This document shows positions 9,371-17,138 of a stretch of 64,000 bases of DNA, one piece after another. Under the pieces are notes generated by a model that was given only the letters and a program-made list of their open reading frames with translations, was not told where the DNA came from and searched no databases. The stretch is from Lachnospiraceae bacterium. Lineage in GTDB: Bacteria; Bacillota; Clostridia; Lachnospirales; Lachnospiraceae. Location of the stretch: assembly GCA_021202075.1 (NCBI GenBank), contig JAJQDT010000096.1, positions 62,001-126,000 on the forward strand, given 5' to 3'. Position 1 is the stretch's first letter; each line of letters begins with the position of its first letter. The position numbers were made by a program, and so were the translations under genes.

Positions 9371-10657
9371 AGCGGCGCCGATGGCAGTCCCCGGTGCGCC
9401 GCGATCACCGCGTGCGTCCCCTCCCCGCCGACCGGCAGAGACGAGCCATACAGATGCCCGGCTCCTTTCGTCAGCACCTCATCCTCCGTCCCGTGGTAAA
9501 TTGGCATCTTTATGTCAATCTTCGGAATCTCCACATAACCCACAATGCCGTCACCGGCCACGTTTAGGAGGCTCTCATACACCAGATACTTATCCATCAG
9601 TTCCTTATTTGGTATGGATACACATCCATTTGCGCAGGTAAGGAAACCGTATACCACCATCGCAGAGTAAATCTCATCCCTGATCTCGCCAATATCCGCC
9701 TTCACGTAATAATAAATCTCATCATACGGCCCTGAACTGGTCCAGTAACTGCCAGTCTGATTATCACTGAGCGCTCCGACTACCGAACGCGGATTGTACA
9801 GCCGTATGCCGGAAAACGTCTGATACCCATCATACCAATATGCCAGATCTTCTCTGGATAACCTCGGATTTTCCTGTACTTTCAGGTATCTTTGATACAG
9901 ATCATCCACTTCCGCATCTGTAAAGCCAAAATACTCACTGTACTTCTCTTTCGAAGCCATCGTATACTCGAAAAACATATTCAGCTTCGAACCGCTGGAG
10001 TGCTTCGCAATTGGCAAAATACCCGTCCTATATGCCATCTCCACATACGCTTTGTCTTTCAGAAGATTGCTCAGGAACTTTGTAAAAGCTTCCCTGTCCG
10101 CGTCAGTGGCAAAAGCCTGATGATAAATATAGTCCCACTCATCCAGAACAAAAATAAATTTCTCACCTCCGCAATATTCATAGACAGCCGTCAGCGCATC
10201 CCAGAGGGCATCGTCTTTCTCAATTCCTGCATCTGGATACGCCATCCTCAAATCCCTGAGCAGACGTTTCTTTATCCTGGCCATATAACTTTCGTAGGTC
10301 ACAGGTTCCTCCGACAGTTCATTAAACGAAATGCGGATGACATTATGCATGTTCCGATGCTTTTTATACCAGTCAAAAGACGCCACTTTCAGCGTATCAA
10401 ATTCCGCACTGCTGTTGATCCCTTTCCCGAGATAGGCAGCAATCATATTTGCAATCACGGTCTTTCCAAAACGACGGGGTCTGGTAATGCACACGTACCT
10501 TGGATCACTACCTTTTCCCGTCGTTCTCAGCCGGATTCTTTAATTCCAGAATCGGCACAAGTTCCTTCATAATATCTGATTTATCAGCAAAATAAGTAAG
10601 CGAATAGTCTAACTGGAACAGGCTGTACGCGCCCGTTCCGTTTAAATAAAATCCCAT
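9316..10657 (-). pseudogene. Frameshifted AAA-ATPase-like gene fused to a class C sortase fragment
   Basis: The gene starts at ATG 10657 (MGFYLNGTGAYSLFQ, behind GGAGTGG), typical of the AAA-ATPase-like/DUF1703 family. The first frame stops near 10508. A one-base shift in a GGGAAAA run restores the frame that carries the Walker A segment RPRRFGKT and the Walker B segment FIFVLDEWD. The family's C-terminal nuclease part is missing. At about base 9565 the frame passes directly into class C sortase sequence (GDGIVGYVEIPKID, then AAHRGLPSA with the catalytic His region). The sortase lacks its TLxTC cysteine and arginine and ends at 9316 in a repeat array. So both partners are truncated. YESLLN at the join fits both families and may mark microhomology-driven recombination. 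A functional product is unlikely. Confidence 0.85.
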
Positions 10658-10871
10658 ATGTTTCCACTCCCCGTTCCCAATCGAACCAAACGGCCTTTTC
10701 ATGATAAACCTATTCTGCTAAATCAGGCGGGCAATGTCAAGCTTTCTTTTGCTTTGTATGGTTTTTCCTGCTCCTCCTGTAGCGTTTCGTCCGGTTTTTG
10801 GAATATTAAAAACAACTCTTCCGTTTTTAAATGAGAGAAAAAACCATCATCTTTTCGCAAATCAATGAAGG

Positions 10872-10902
10872 CAAAAAAGAGCCGCGCCTTCCGGCGCGGC
10901 TC
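10872..10902 (-). terminator. Terminator of the NlpC/P60 gene
   Basis: A perfect 10-bp stem GAGCCGCGCC / GGCGCGGCTC (10879-10902) with a 4-nt loop is followed, on the minus strand, by six T (10873-10878). It lies 30 nt after the stop of the wall-hydrolase gene. Confidence 0.9.
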
Positions 10903-10931
10903 CACTCTTACTGTCTCCTGATTTTACTTTA

Positions 10932-12968
10932 TTATGACCAGTATCTCCTCGCGCATACCGGTGTGCGGTAATTGTAGCTGGAGATGATGATGCCGGTGCT
11001 GGAGGTACTTGCGTGTACCACCTGGCCGCCGCCGATGTAGAGTGCTACATGGCTGATGCCGCCGCCGTCCGAGTAGAACAGCAGGTCGCCGGCCTGGATG
11101 TTACTTAACGATACCGATGTGCCGCTGGAAGCCTGTGCCGCCGCCGTCCGCGGAATGCTGATTCCAAAGTTCGCGAATACGGACTGAGTGAATCCGGAGC
11201 AGTCCGCGCCGTTCGTCAGGCTCGTGCCGCCGTATACGTACGGGTTACCGACAAACTGTACTGCGTAGTTCGCGATGGACTGTCCTGTCGAGGAGGAAGA
11301 GGAACTGGTTGTCGTTGCCTCGGTCTCCGTATAAGTCGCTTCTGTCTCTGTGTAAGTCGCCTCGGTCTCCGTGTAGGTCGCTTCGGTCTCGGTGTAAGTA
11401 TAGGTCGCTTCCGTTTCGGTGTAAGTCGCTTCAGTCTCGGCCGACGCTGCCGCATTCGCCGCGTTTACAGCATCCAGGTAATCCTGATATGCCGCCACCG
11501 CCGCGTCATAGGTATCATATACCAGCTGCTCGTCCGCCTGATGCGTCGCCTCATCGGCCGCTTCCTGCGCTTCGAGGTATGCCTGATATGCCGCGTCTAC
11601 ATCCGTTGTCGTGGTGGATGTGTAAGTATCATACGACGCCTCGGTCTCCGTATAAGTCCAGGTTGCTTCGGTCTCGGCCGCCGCTGCCGCTTCTGCTTCC
11701 GCAGCCGCTGCTGCTGCCGCGGCTTCCGCTGCCGCCTGCTCTGCTTCCTGCTCAGCCAGGTACTCGAGCCATTCCTGATCCAGACGCTCCTGCTCCTCCT
11801 CCAGCGTCTCCGCCGTCGAATAGTAGGTGTCATAATCTACATACCATGCATTGATATATCCATATGTACCGTCGCTGGTGACCACCTTCATCCAGTCGCC
11901 TTCATAGGAAACGACTTCCAGCTGATCGGAGGAATATGCCATGCCGACGGTCTCGGAATCTTCGCTTGCATCCGAGTGAATCCAGAGCCCTTCCGCGTTT
12001 ACCGTAGCTACATTGTAGGCTACCGCGTTCGCAATCTCATCTGCCGCTTCGCCGGTCGCGAAATACTCTGCATTGACATAGCCGGTCACGTTGCCCGACT
12101 GTACCTCGTACCAGTCGCCAAGCTGTCCCAGGATAGTCACGGAGCCGTTGTTATAAACCTTGCCGACGACTTCGCTGTCTGCGCTTGCGTCCGCACGGAC
12201 ATTGATATAATTATCACACTGCGCAAACGCGAGCTCCCCGTTCATGCTGGAATCATACACCAGCTCAGTCTCCGTTTCCGTCTCGGTCTCTTCTGTCGTT
12301 TCTGAAGCACTTGCCGTTCCGCTTACGCCAGCCAGCGTAGCAGTCGCGTCGGTATCTGACTCATCCGCTGCATCTGCCGCATCGGTCGTACTGTCGCTGT
12401 CCGCCGCATCCGCATCTGCCGCATCGGTCGTACTGTCGCTGTCCGCCGCATCCGCATCTGCCGCATCGGTTGTACTGTCGCTGTCCGCTTCATCCGCATC
12501 TGCCGCGTCGGTTGTCCCATCACTGTCCGCCGCGTCCGTTTCGCTTCCGGTATCTGACTCATCCGCTGCGCTTTCTGCATCCGCCGAACTGTCGGCATCT
12601 GTATCCGCCATGTCCTCATTCTCCGCTTCGGTATCCGCCGCAGTCGTCTCGTCGGAAACCTCTGTGCCTGCAACAACCTCTGCAGCCACAGAAGTCTGTG
12701 AAGCCGCCTCTTCCACTGCTGACTCTTCCGTCTCTGCTTCCGTATCTTCTTTAGCCGCCGTGCTCTCCGCTCCCCTGGAGATCACCACGGTGTTCGCCTC
12801 ACTTAAGCCCGCCAGTGTCGTACTGGTCACGACGGTACTCTTCTCGCTCAAGCCAGCCAGCGTCATACTGCTATTTTTATCTGCCAGAGCCACTGCCCCA
12901 AAGCTCGAAACCGTCATTCCGACGGCCAGGCAGCAGGCCGTGAACTGCATTACAGCCTTTTTCATCAT
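10932..12968 (-). CDS. Secreted SH3/NlpC-P60 peptidoglycan hydrolase
   Basis: A 678-residue secreted protein. A signal peptide (about 1-30) is followed by two TLAGLSE repeats, an acidic Asp/Ala/Ser/Thr region with a repeated ADSDSTTDAADA unit, two bacterial SH3 domains (about 245-305 and 315-370), Ala/Glu-rich helices and TEATYTE repeats. The C-terminal NlpC/P60 domain (about 570-678) carries the expected catalytic set: Cys590 in DCSGF, His640 in ISHVALYIG and His652 in VVHAS. Such enzymes cut the gamma-D-Glu-diamino-acid bond of wall peptides and often act in cell separation. The start ATG 12968 follows GGAGG by 9 nt. It is a single-gene unit with its own promoter and terminator. The repeat regions probably serve as wall-spanning spacers. 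Confidence 0.93.
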   Translation of the reverse strand: MMKKAVMQFTACCLAVGMTVSSFGAVALADKNSSMTLAGLSEKSTVVTSTTLAGLSEANTVVISRGAESTAAKEDTEAETEESAVEEAASQTSVAAEVVAGTEVSDETTAADTEAENEDMADTDADSSADAESAADESDTGSETDAADSDGTTDAADADEADSDSTTDAADADAADSDSTTDAADADAADSDSTTDAADAADESDTDATATLAGVSGTASASETTEETETETETELVYDSSMNGELAFAQCDNYINVRADASADSEVVGKVYNNGSVTILGQLGDWYEVQSGNVTGYVNAEYFATGEAADEIANAVAYNVATVNAEGLWIHSDASEDSETVGMAYSSDQLEVVSYEGDWMKVVTSDGTYGYINAWYVDYDTYYSTAETLEEEQERLDQEWLEYLAEQEAEQAAAEAAAAAAAAEAEAAAAAETEATWTYTETEASYDTYTSTTTTDVDAAYQAYLEAQEAADEATHQADEQLVYDTYDAAVAAYQDYLDAVNAANAAASAETEATYTETEATYTYTETEATYTETEATYTETEATYTETEATTTSSSSSSTGQSIANYAVQFVGNPYVYGGTSLTNGADCSGFTQSVFANFGISIPRTAAAQASSGTSVSLSNIQAGDLLFYSDGGGISHVALYIGGGQVVHASTSSTGIIISSYNYRTPVCARRYWS

Positions 12969-13000
12969 CTATCCCCGCCTCCAAACAATCTTTAAAACTT

Positions 13001-13017
13001 ATTACGAATTTATTACA
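13001..13017 (-). promoter_or_regulatory. Possible WalR-type operator
   Basis: Between promoter and gene, the minus strand reads TGTAAT, five bases, then CGTAAT. WalR sites are two TGTWAH hexamers five bases apart, so this matches with one mismatch. NlpC/P60 and other wall hydrolases are the classic WalR targets. A third GTAATAA copy lies just upstream with different spacing. The assignment is inference. Confidence 0.35.
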
Positions 13018-13031
13018 TTTATTACGAGCCT

Positions 13032-13060
13032 ATAATAACAAATGGCCGGGATGTTGTCAA
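13032..13060 (-). promoter_or_regulatory. Sigma-A promoter of the NlpC/P60 gene
   Basis: On the minus strand TTGACA (13055-13060) and TATTAT (13032-13037) are separated by 17 nt, an almost consensus promoter. Transcription would start near 13025, about 57 nt before the ATG at 12968. Confidence 0.85.
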
Positions 13061-13111
13061 GCGAATTCAATAACTTTTTAATATTTTTATTTTTCTTTCT
13101 TAACATTTGTT

Positions 13112-13152
13112 AAAAAATGGCTGATGAAGCGGCTCTCATCGCCTCACCAGCC
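13112..13152 (-). terminator. Probable terminator downstream of trxB
   Basis: Minus-strand sequence GGCTGGTGAGGCG pairs imperfectly with CGCTTCATCAGCC (stem 13119-13152) and is followed by A and a run of T. It lies about 220 nt beyond the trxB stop. The stretch between (13153-13374) holds no recognisable gene. Confidence 0.6.
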
Positions 13153-13374
13153 TGTGGTTGCAAAATTCATATTTAAAGTACAGTCCGTGATTCTCTGAAT
13201 ACCGTCCGGGATCGCTTCAATACGGTTCCAAAGATATCATCTGATAGAACCCCTGAATGAACCCGCTATTCTCTAATCTCCTGCCCGCACAGCTCCGGCA
13301 TCAGCCATCGTATTTCTGTATTTTCGCACGTGCTTTCGTCTATTTACAGAAATATCCATGTAAATGCGTCTCAC

Positions 13375-14295
13375 TTATTGACGATTCAAATATGCCTCGA
13401 CAGAAGAAATCACATTCGCACCGTCCGAAACGGCCGTCACGATCTGCCGCAAATGCTTCGTCCGGATATCGCCCGCGGCAAAAATCCCCGGTTTTTCTGT
13501 GATACCATCTTCCGAAGCAGAAATATAACCATTTTTATCAAGATGTAACAAATTGGCAACAATTCCGGTATTTGGTTTCATGCCGACCGCGATAAACACA
13601 CCCTCCAGGCACAGAATCCGTTCGGAGCCATCCTTTTTATTTCGCAGCTTCACACTCTCCACCTGGTCGTCGCCGCGGATCTCCGCCACCTCAGTGTCCC
13701 AGAGGAACTCCACATTCCCACATTTTTTCAGGCGCTCCTGCAAAAGCTTCGCCGCGCGCAGCTCGTCCCGGCGGTGAATCAGATAGACCTTCTCGCATCC
13801 GCGCGCCAGAAACAGCGCGTCCTCAGCCGCCGCATCGCCGCCGCCCACGACCGCGACCGTCCGTCCTTTAAAAAAGGCTCCGTCGCAGGTCGCGCAATAA
13901 GAGACGCCCATGCCTGAAAATTCCTTCTCGCCAGGCACCCCAAGCGTACTGTGGCGCGCCCCCATCGCCAGAATCACTGTGTGCGCGTGGAACTCCTCGC
14001 GGTTCGTATGCAGCACCTTGACGCGCCCTTCTTCCTCCTCGGCGATATGTCTTACTTCTATATTAATAAACTTCACGCCCAGCTTCTCCGCGTGCTCGCG
14101 AAATTTTACGCCCAGCTCAAAGCCGCCGATCCCAGGTAGCCCAGGATAGTTGTCCACCTCATAGGTGTTCAGCATCTGCCCGCCGCTCATATACTCCTTT
14201 TCCAGCACCAGAACCGACAGCTGTGCGCGAACCGCGTAAATCGCAGCCGAGAGCCCGGCCGGTCCGGAGCCGACAATAATCACATCATAAATCAT
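13375..14295 (-). CDS. trxB: Thioredoxin reductase (TrxB family)
   Basis: A 306-residue flavoprotein that passes electrons from NADPH to thioredoxin. It shows the FAD-binding GSGPAG motif close to the N-terminus, the redox-active CATC at residues 134-137, the NADPH-binding GGGDAAAE, and the C-terminal FAD motif GIFAAGD. Length is normal for the low-molecular-weight TrxB group. ATG 14295 was chosen because it follows AGAAGGGATACC and starts directly with the conserved MIYDVIIVGSGPAG; a longer reading to 14361 adds an unconserved leader. No thioredoxin gene is adjacent. The neighbouring PerR/rubrerythrin genes make an oxidative-stress context plausible, although no shared operator is visible here. 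Confidence 0.95.
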   Translation of the reverse strand: MIYDVIIVGSGPAGLSAAIYAVRAQLSVLVLEKEYMSGGQMLNTYEVDNYPGLPGIGGFELGVKFREHAEKLGVKFINIEVRHIAEEEEGRVKVLHTNREEFHAHTVILAMGARHSTLGVPGEKEFSGMGVSYCATCDGAFFKGRTVAVVGGGDAAAEDALFLARGCEKVYLIHRRDELRAAKLLQERLKKCGNVEFLWDTEVAEIRGDDQVESVKLRNKKDGSERILCLEGVFIAVGMKPNTGIVANLLHLDKNGYISASEDGITEKPGIFAAGDIRTKHLRQIVTAVSDGANVISSVEAYLNRQ

Positions 14296-14587
14296 GGTAT
14301 CCCTTCTTTCTTTATTATAAATATCATAAACAAAATCATCTGAATATCGTGTGCAGCTCAATGCCGCGCCCGCTCAGGAAAACGAACGATTTTCTCCGGA
14401 CATCATTGCATGACAGCGCCTGTACATATCGTTCCTTGCAGTACGGGCAGATATCCTCCATAGCATCATTCATTATCCAAAAGTTCACAGCATAGCTCGT
14501 TGCACACAGCTTCATGGAAGTACTGACAAACATCCACCATAGCATCCATTCCGCATCCAAAAATTATTTACATCGTCCATCCATGGC
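14296..14587. other. Gene-poor stretch between trxB and an acetyltransferase gene
   Basis: About 290 bp with no convincing gene. A 74-codon minus-strand frame (14336-14560) has a poor start context and residues unlike any family I know. It contains EDICPY, the same string as the C-terminus of the adjacent acetyltransferase, so it may include a short duplication of that gene's end. Confidence 0.4.
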
Positions 14588-15079
14588 TCACAACTCATGA
14601 TAATACGGACAGATATCCTCGTAATGCCCGTCCTTCATCCGGAAGCCGCCCGGTATCACGCCCAGCTGTACAAATCCAAGCCGCTCATACAGGTGCCGCG
14701 CATGCGTGTTCGTCGCCACCACCGCATTGAACTGCATCACGCCAAAGCCGTGCATTTTTGCCTGCACCAGACAGTCGCTCACCAGCTTTTCTCCCACATG
14801 CAGACCGCGCAAGTCTGAGCGCACCGCATAGCTCGCGTTCGCGATATGCCCACATCTTCCGATATTGTTTGGATGCAGGATATACAGTCCGTAAATCTCC
14901 CCGGACTCCGTCTCCTCCGCTACCGCCGTGTACGTCTGCGCCCGGAAAAATTCTTTTCCCGTCTCTTCCGTCAACAGCTCCTCCTGCGGAAACGCGATGC
15001 CATCCTCGACCACCTCATTCCAGATCCGGATCGCAGCCGGCATGTCCCTGTCCCTGCACTCTCTGACTATAATCTCCAT
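14588..15079 (-). CDS. GNAT-family N-acetyltransferase
   Basis: A 163-residue protein with the GNAT fold. The acetyl-CoA-binding motif A appears as VRSDLRGLHVGEKLV (RGLHVG corresponds to R/Q-x-x-G-x-G/A), followed by the Asn- and Tyr-containing motif B region (ATNTHARHLYERLGF). The N-terminal RECRDRDMPAAIRIWNEVV resembles phosphinothricin-type acetyltransferases, but the substrate cannot be read from sequence. The ATG at 15079 has the usual spacing to the conserved start. It is probably monocistronic: the divergent side carries only a short repeat array and the perR promoter. Confidence 0.88.
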   Translation of the reverse strand: MEIIVRECRDRDMPAAIRIWNEVVEDGIAFPQEELLTEETGKEFFRAQTYTAVAEETESGEIYGLYILHPNNIGRCGHIANASYAVRSDLRGLHVGEKLVSDCLVQAKMHGFGVMQFNAVVATNTHARHLYERLGFVQLGVIPGGFRMKDGHYEDICPYYHEL

Positions 15080-15182
15080 AAAAACACTCCCTTATGTTTT
15101 TCCTTATGTTTTCCCTATGTTATTGCAACTCTCAAGGGCATAAAAAGAATCACTGGCGCTCCATTTCAGACCACTTGACCCT

Positions 15183-15257
15183 GCGTGATTACTACCTGCA
15201 CGATCACTGCCTGCAAAATTAATACTCGCGTGATCGATACTTGTATGATTGATAATC
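15183..15257. repeat. 15-bp tandem repeat, five units
   Basis: Five consecutive degenerate 15-bp units of the type GCGTGATTACTACCT lie between the acetyltransferase gene and perR. On the minus strand they would encode pentapeptides such as INHTS and IDHAS, but the enclosing frame has no ribosome-binding site. It is interpreted as an intergenic minisatellite. Confidence 0.6.
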
Positions 15258-15380
15258 ATGATTAATAATAAGTAAAAATCAATACACATAAATCCGAAAC
15301 ATCTTGTTACGCCCTTGCCGAAGAACCAAAATATTTCCGCATCCAGTATAACTCGATTTTCGATTTCCTGCAATCAGGTA

Positions 15381-15429
15381 TTGACAACTGCGATAAATTC
15401 TTATATATTAAATATAGTAATGATTACTG
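15381..15429 (+). promoter_or_regulatory. perR promoter with PerR-type operator
   Basis: TTGACA (15381-15386) and TATATT (15404-15409) are exactly 17 nt apart. Six nucleotides downstream is the palindrome AGTAAT-G-ATTACT (15416-15428), extended to a 7-1-7 arrangement at 15415-15429, which is the geometry of Fur/PerR boxes. The same palindrome occurs at the same place in the rubrerythrin promoter, so the regulator probably represses itself and rubrerythrin. Confidence 0.85.
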
Positions 15430-15545
15430 TTATTAATTAAAGCAGGGACTTTCTTTTATCCCGTCACGAGCAATATGGGTTCATTATTTCGCGGAAATAA
15501 AAATCATGAACTGTTAATCCATTCAGAATATCAGGAGGCCGACCT

Positions 15546-15938
15546 ATGAATACAACCATGCACAAACACAGCCGCCAGCGCGACGCCATCAAAACATTCC
15601 TCGCCGGCCGCAAAGACCATCCGACTGCGGATACGATTTACACAAATCTGCGCGAAGAATATCCAAACATCAGCCTCGGAACCGTTTACCGCAATCTGGC
15701 TCTGCTGACCGATACCGGCGAGATCGCCAGGATCAGCACCGGAAGCGGTCCGGAGCGCTATGACGGGAATGCCGCCGAGCACCAGCATTTCATCTGCACC
15801 CGCTGCGGAAACGTCTACGACGTGGAGACCGAGGATATGGGCGAACAAATCCGTTCCGCCGTAAAAAGCTGTCCCGGACGAATCGATACCTTCACCGCGA
15901 ATTTCTATGGAATCTGCGAAAAATGTCTGGGAAAATGA
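15546..15938 (+). CDS. perR: PerR-like Fur-family peroxide-responsive repressor
   Basis: A 130-residue Fur-family regulator. The N-terminal winged helix contains HPTADTIY and SLGTVYRNL, the signature recognition-helix region. Two CxxC pairs (C84/C87 in CTRC and C124/C127 in CEKC) form the structural zinc site. His25, His79 and His81 sit where PerR places its regulatory iron, consistent with sensing peroxide by His oxidation. The start ATG 15546 follows AGGAGG. The gene lies about 250 bp upstream of rubrerythrin with its own promoter, and both carry the same operator. PerR is preferred over Fur or Zur because of this rubrerythrin target, but metal specificity is not proven. Confidence 0.9.
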   Translation: MNTTMHKHSRQRDAIKTFLAGRKDHPTADTIYTNLREEYPNISLGTVYRNLALLTDTGEIARISTGSGPERYDGNAAEHQHFICTRCGNVYDVETEDMGEQIRSAVKSCPGRIDTFTANFYGICEKCLGK

Positions 15939-16189
15939 AAAAATCACCCTGCCTGTACGGATGAAATCCTGATCCAGACACATGGTTTTTCATCCTCGTA
16001 GATTCTGTAAAGAAAAGGAACCGTCTCAAGACAGTTTCTAATCAACCTCATCAAAACAGGCCGTCTGCAGACAGTCTGTTCTGTGCCGGAGGAGCCGCAA
16101 AAGCCGCTCAGAAATTTTTATAAGACAGTCTGGATTTTTTTTCAAAAAAGGGTCCGGAAAAATTTGCCCGGAAAATTTAAAAAAAGTAC

Positions 16190-16238
16190 TTGACAGAACA
16201 GAGATACAATGCTATATTAATTTCAGTAATAATTACTA
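16190..16238 (+). promoter_or_regulatory. Rubrerythrin promoter with PerR-type operator
   Basis: TTGACA (16190-16195) and TATATT (16213-16218), 17 nt apart, repeat the perR promoter exactly. The operator CAGTAAT-A-ATTACTA (16224-16238) follows five nucleotides later. The 250 bp before it (15939-16189) hold no gene. Confidence 0.87.
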
Positions 16239-16277
16239 TTATTAATTTAACACAATAAAGAAAAGGAGAATACATCT

Positions 16278-16820
16278 ATGGCTAAATATGTTTGTACTGT
16301 ATGTGGTTATGTTCACGAGGGAGATTCCGCACCGGACGTCTGTCCGATCTGCAAGGCGCCGGCATCCAAATTCCAGGAGCAGGCAGAGGACCGCACCTGG
16401 GCTGCTGAGCACGTAGTAGGAGTCGCACAGGGCGCTCCGGATGATATCATTGCAGACCTTCGCTCGAACTTCGAGGGCGAGTGCTCCGAAGTAGGCATGT
16501 ACCTCGCAATGGCGAGAGTCGCTCACAGAGAAGGCTATCCGGAGATCGGACTTTACTGGGAGAAGGCAGCTTACGAAGAGGCAGAGCATGCGGCGAAGTT
16601 CGCAGAGCTCCTCGGCGAAGTGGTTACCGACAGCACGAAGAAGAATCTTGAGATGAGAGTTGACGCAGAGAACGGCGCGACCGCAGGCAAGTTTGACCTG
16701 GCGAAACGCGCGAAAGCGCTGAACCTCGACGCGATCCATGACACCGTACATGAGATGGCGCGCGATGAGGCGAGACACGGCAGAGCGTTCGAGGGACTGC
16801 TGAAGAGGTATTTTGGCTGA
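16278..16820 (+). CDS. Reverse-type rubrerythrin
   Basis: A 180-residue iron protein that reduces hydrogen peroxide in anaerobes. The rubredoxin-like domain is at the N-terminus (CTVCGY and CPICKAP, residues about 6-26) and the ferritin-like diiron domain follows (about 55-178, with E/ExxH-type ligands in [20 protein letters not shown] and [11 protein letters not shown]). This order is opposite to classical rubrerythrin, hence reverse rubrerythrin, as in clostridia where it is strongly induced by oxygen through PerR. The start ATG 16278 follows AAAAGGAG. The PerR-type operator in its promoter and the perR gene upstream support peroxide-controlled expression. Strong use of GCG, GAG and CTC codons suggests high expression. 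Confidence 0.95.
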   Translation: MAKYVCTVCGYVHEGDSAPDVCPICKAPASKFQEQAEDRTWAAEHVVGVAQGAPDDIIADLRSNFEGECSEVGMYLAMARVAHREGYPEIGLYWEKAAYEEAEHAAKFAELLGEVVTDSTKKNLEMRVDAENGATAGKFDLAKRAKALNLDAIHDTVHEMARDEARHGRAFEGLLKRYFG

Positions 16821-16916
16821 TGAATTTCGGCTGAAGAGATATTTCGGCTGATGAACTTCTGCTGACAAGGCTGGCACAGGCGGAGCACAGCTTTCGCCTC
16901 GATAGAATAAAGAATC

Positions 16917-16949
16917 GGATAGGGGGAGCCATCTCACCCTATCCTTTTT
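16917..16949 (+). terminator. Rubrerythrin terminator
   Basis: GGATAGGG (16917-16924) pairs with CCCTATCC (16937-16944) and is followed by five T. The T run leads directly into the 44-bp element that flanks the next module. Confidence 0.92.
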
Positions 16950-16989
16950 ATGCGCTGGGCCGGGCAGGGTGTTTTGCGGCTAAAGCCGC
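16946..16989 (+). repeat. Left copy of the 44-bp inverted element
   Basis: Starting in the T run of the rubrerythrin terminator, 44 bases match the reverse complement of 19434-19477 with only two mismatches. The element contains GGGCCGGGCAGGGTG and ends in a small hairpin GCGGCTAAAGCCGC. The two copies point toward each other across the XRE-ImmA-PIN module. Confidence 0.88.
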
Positions 16990-17029
16990 CCCGGCTGCGA
17001 GAGGCGTTTTCCGCCTGATGCGCGAATTA

Positions 17030-17086
17030 CATACCATAAAAGCCTCGACGCTCTACGCCCCGCTGCACCTGCGTTTCTATGGTATG
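17030..17086. repeat. Palindrome CATACCATA...TATGGTATG
   Basis: A 9-bp perfect inverted repeat with a 39-nt centre lies between the left 44-bp element and the PIN-like gene. Poor A/G..T/C complementarity extends the stem a little. It has no T run toward the PIN gene, so it is not an obvious terminator and might be a recombination or regulatory site. Confidence 0.5.
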
Positions 17087-17138
17087 TGCTTCACACGTTA
17101 AACGGCACAGTCTGCACATATTATTTCTTAACTATTCT

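Noticed and set aside
10723-10905. 60-codon minus-strand frame next to the NlpC/P60 terminator
   Set aside because: Its start lies within the terminator hairpin and there is no ribosome-binding site.
11541-12305. Plus-strand frames across the NlpC/P60 gene
   Set aside because: Caused by the repetitive, codon-biased sequence of the hydrolase; no start signals.
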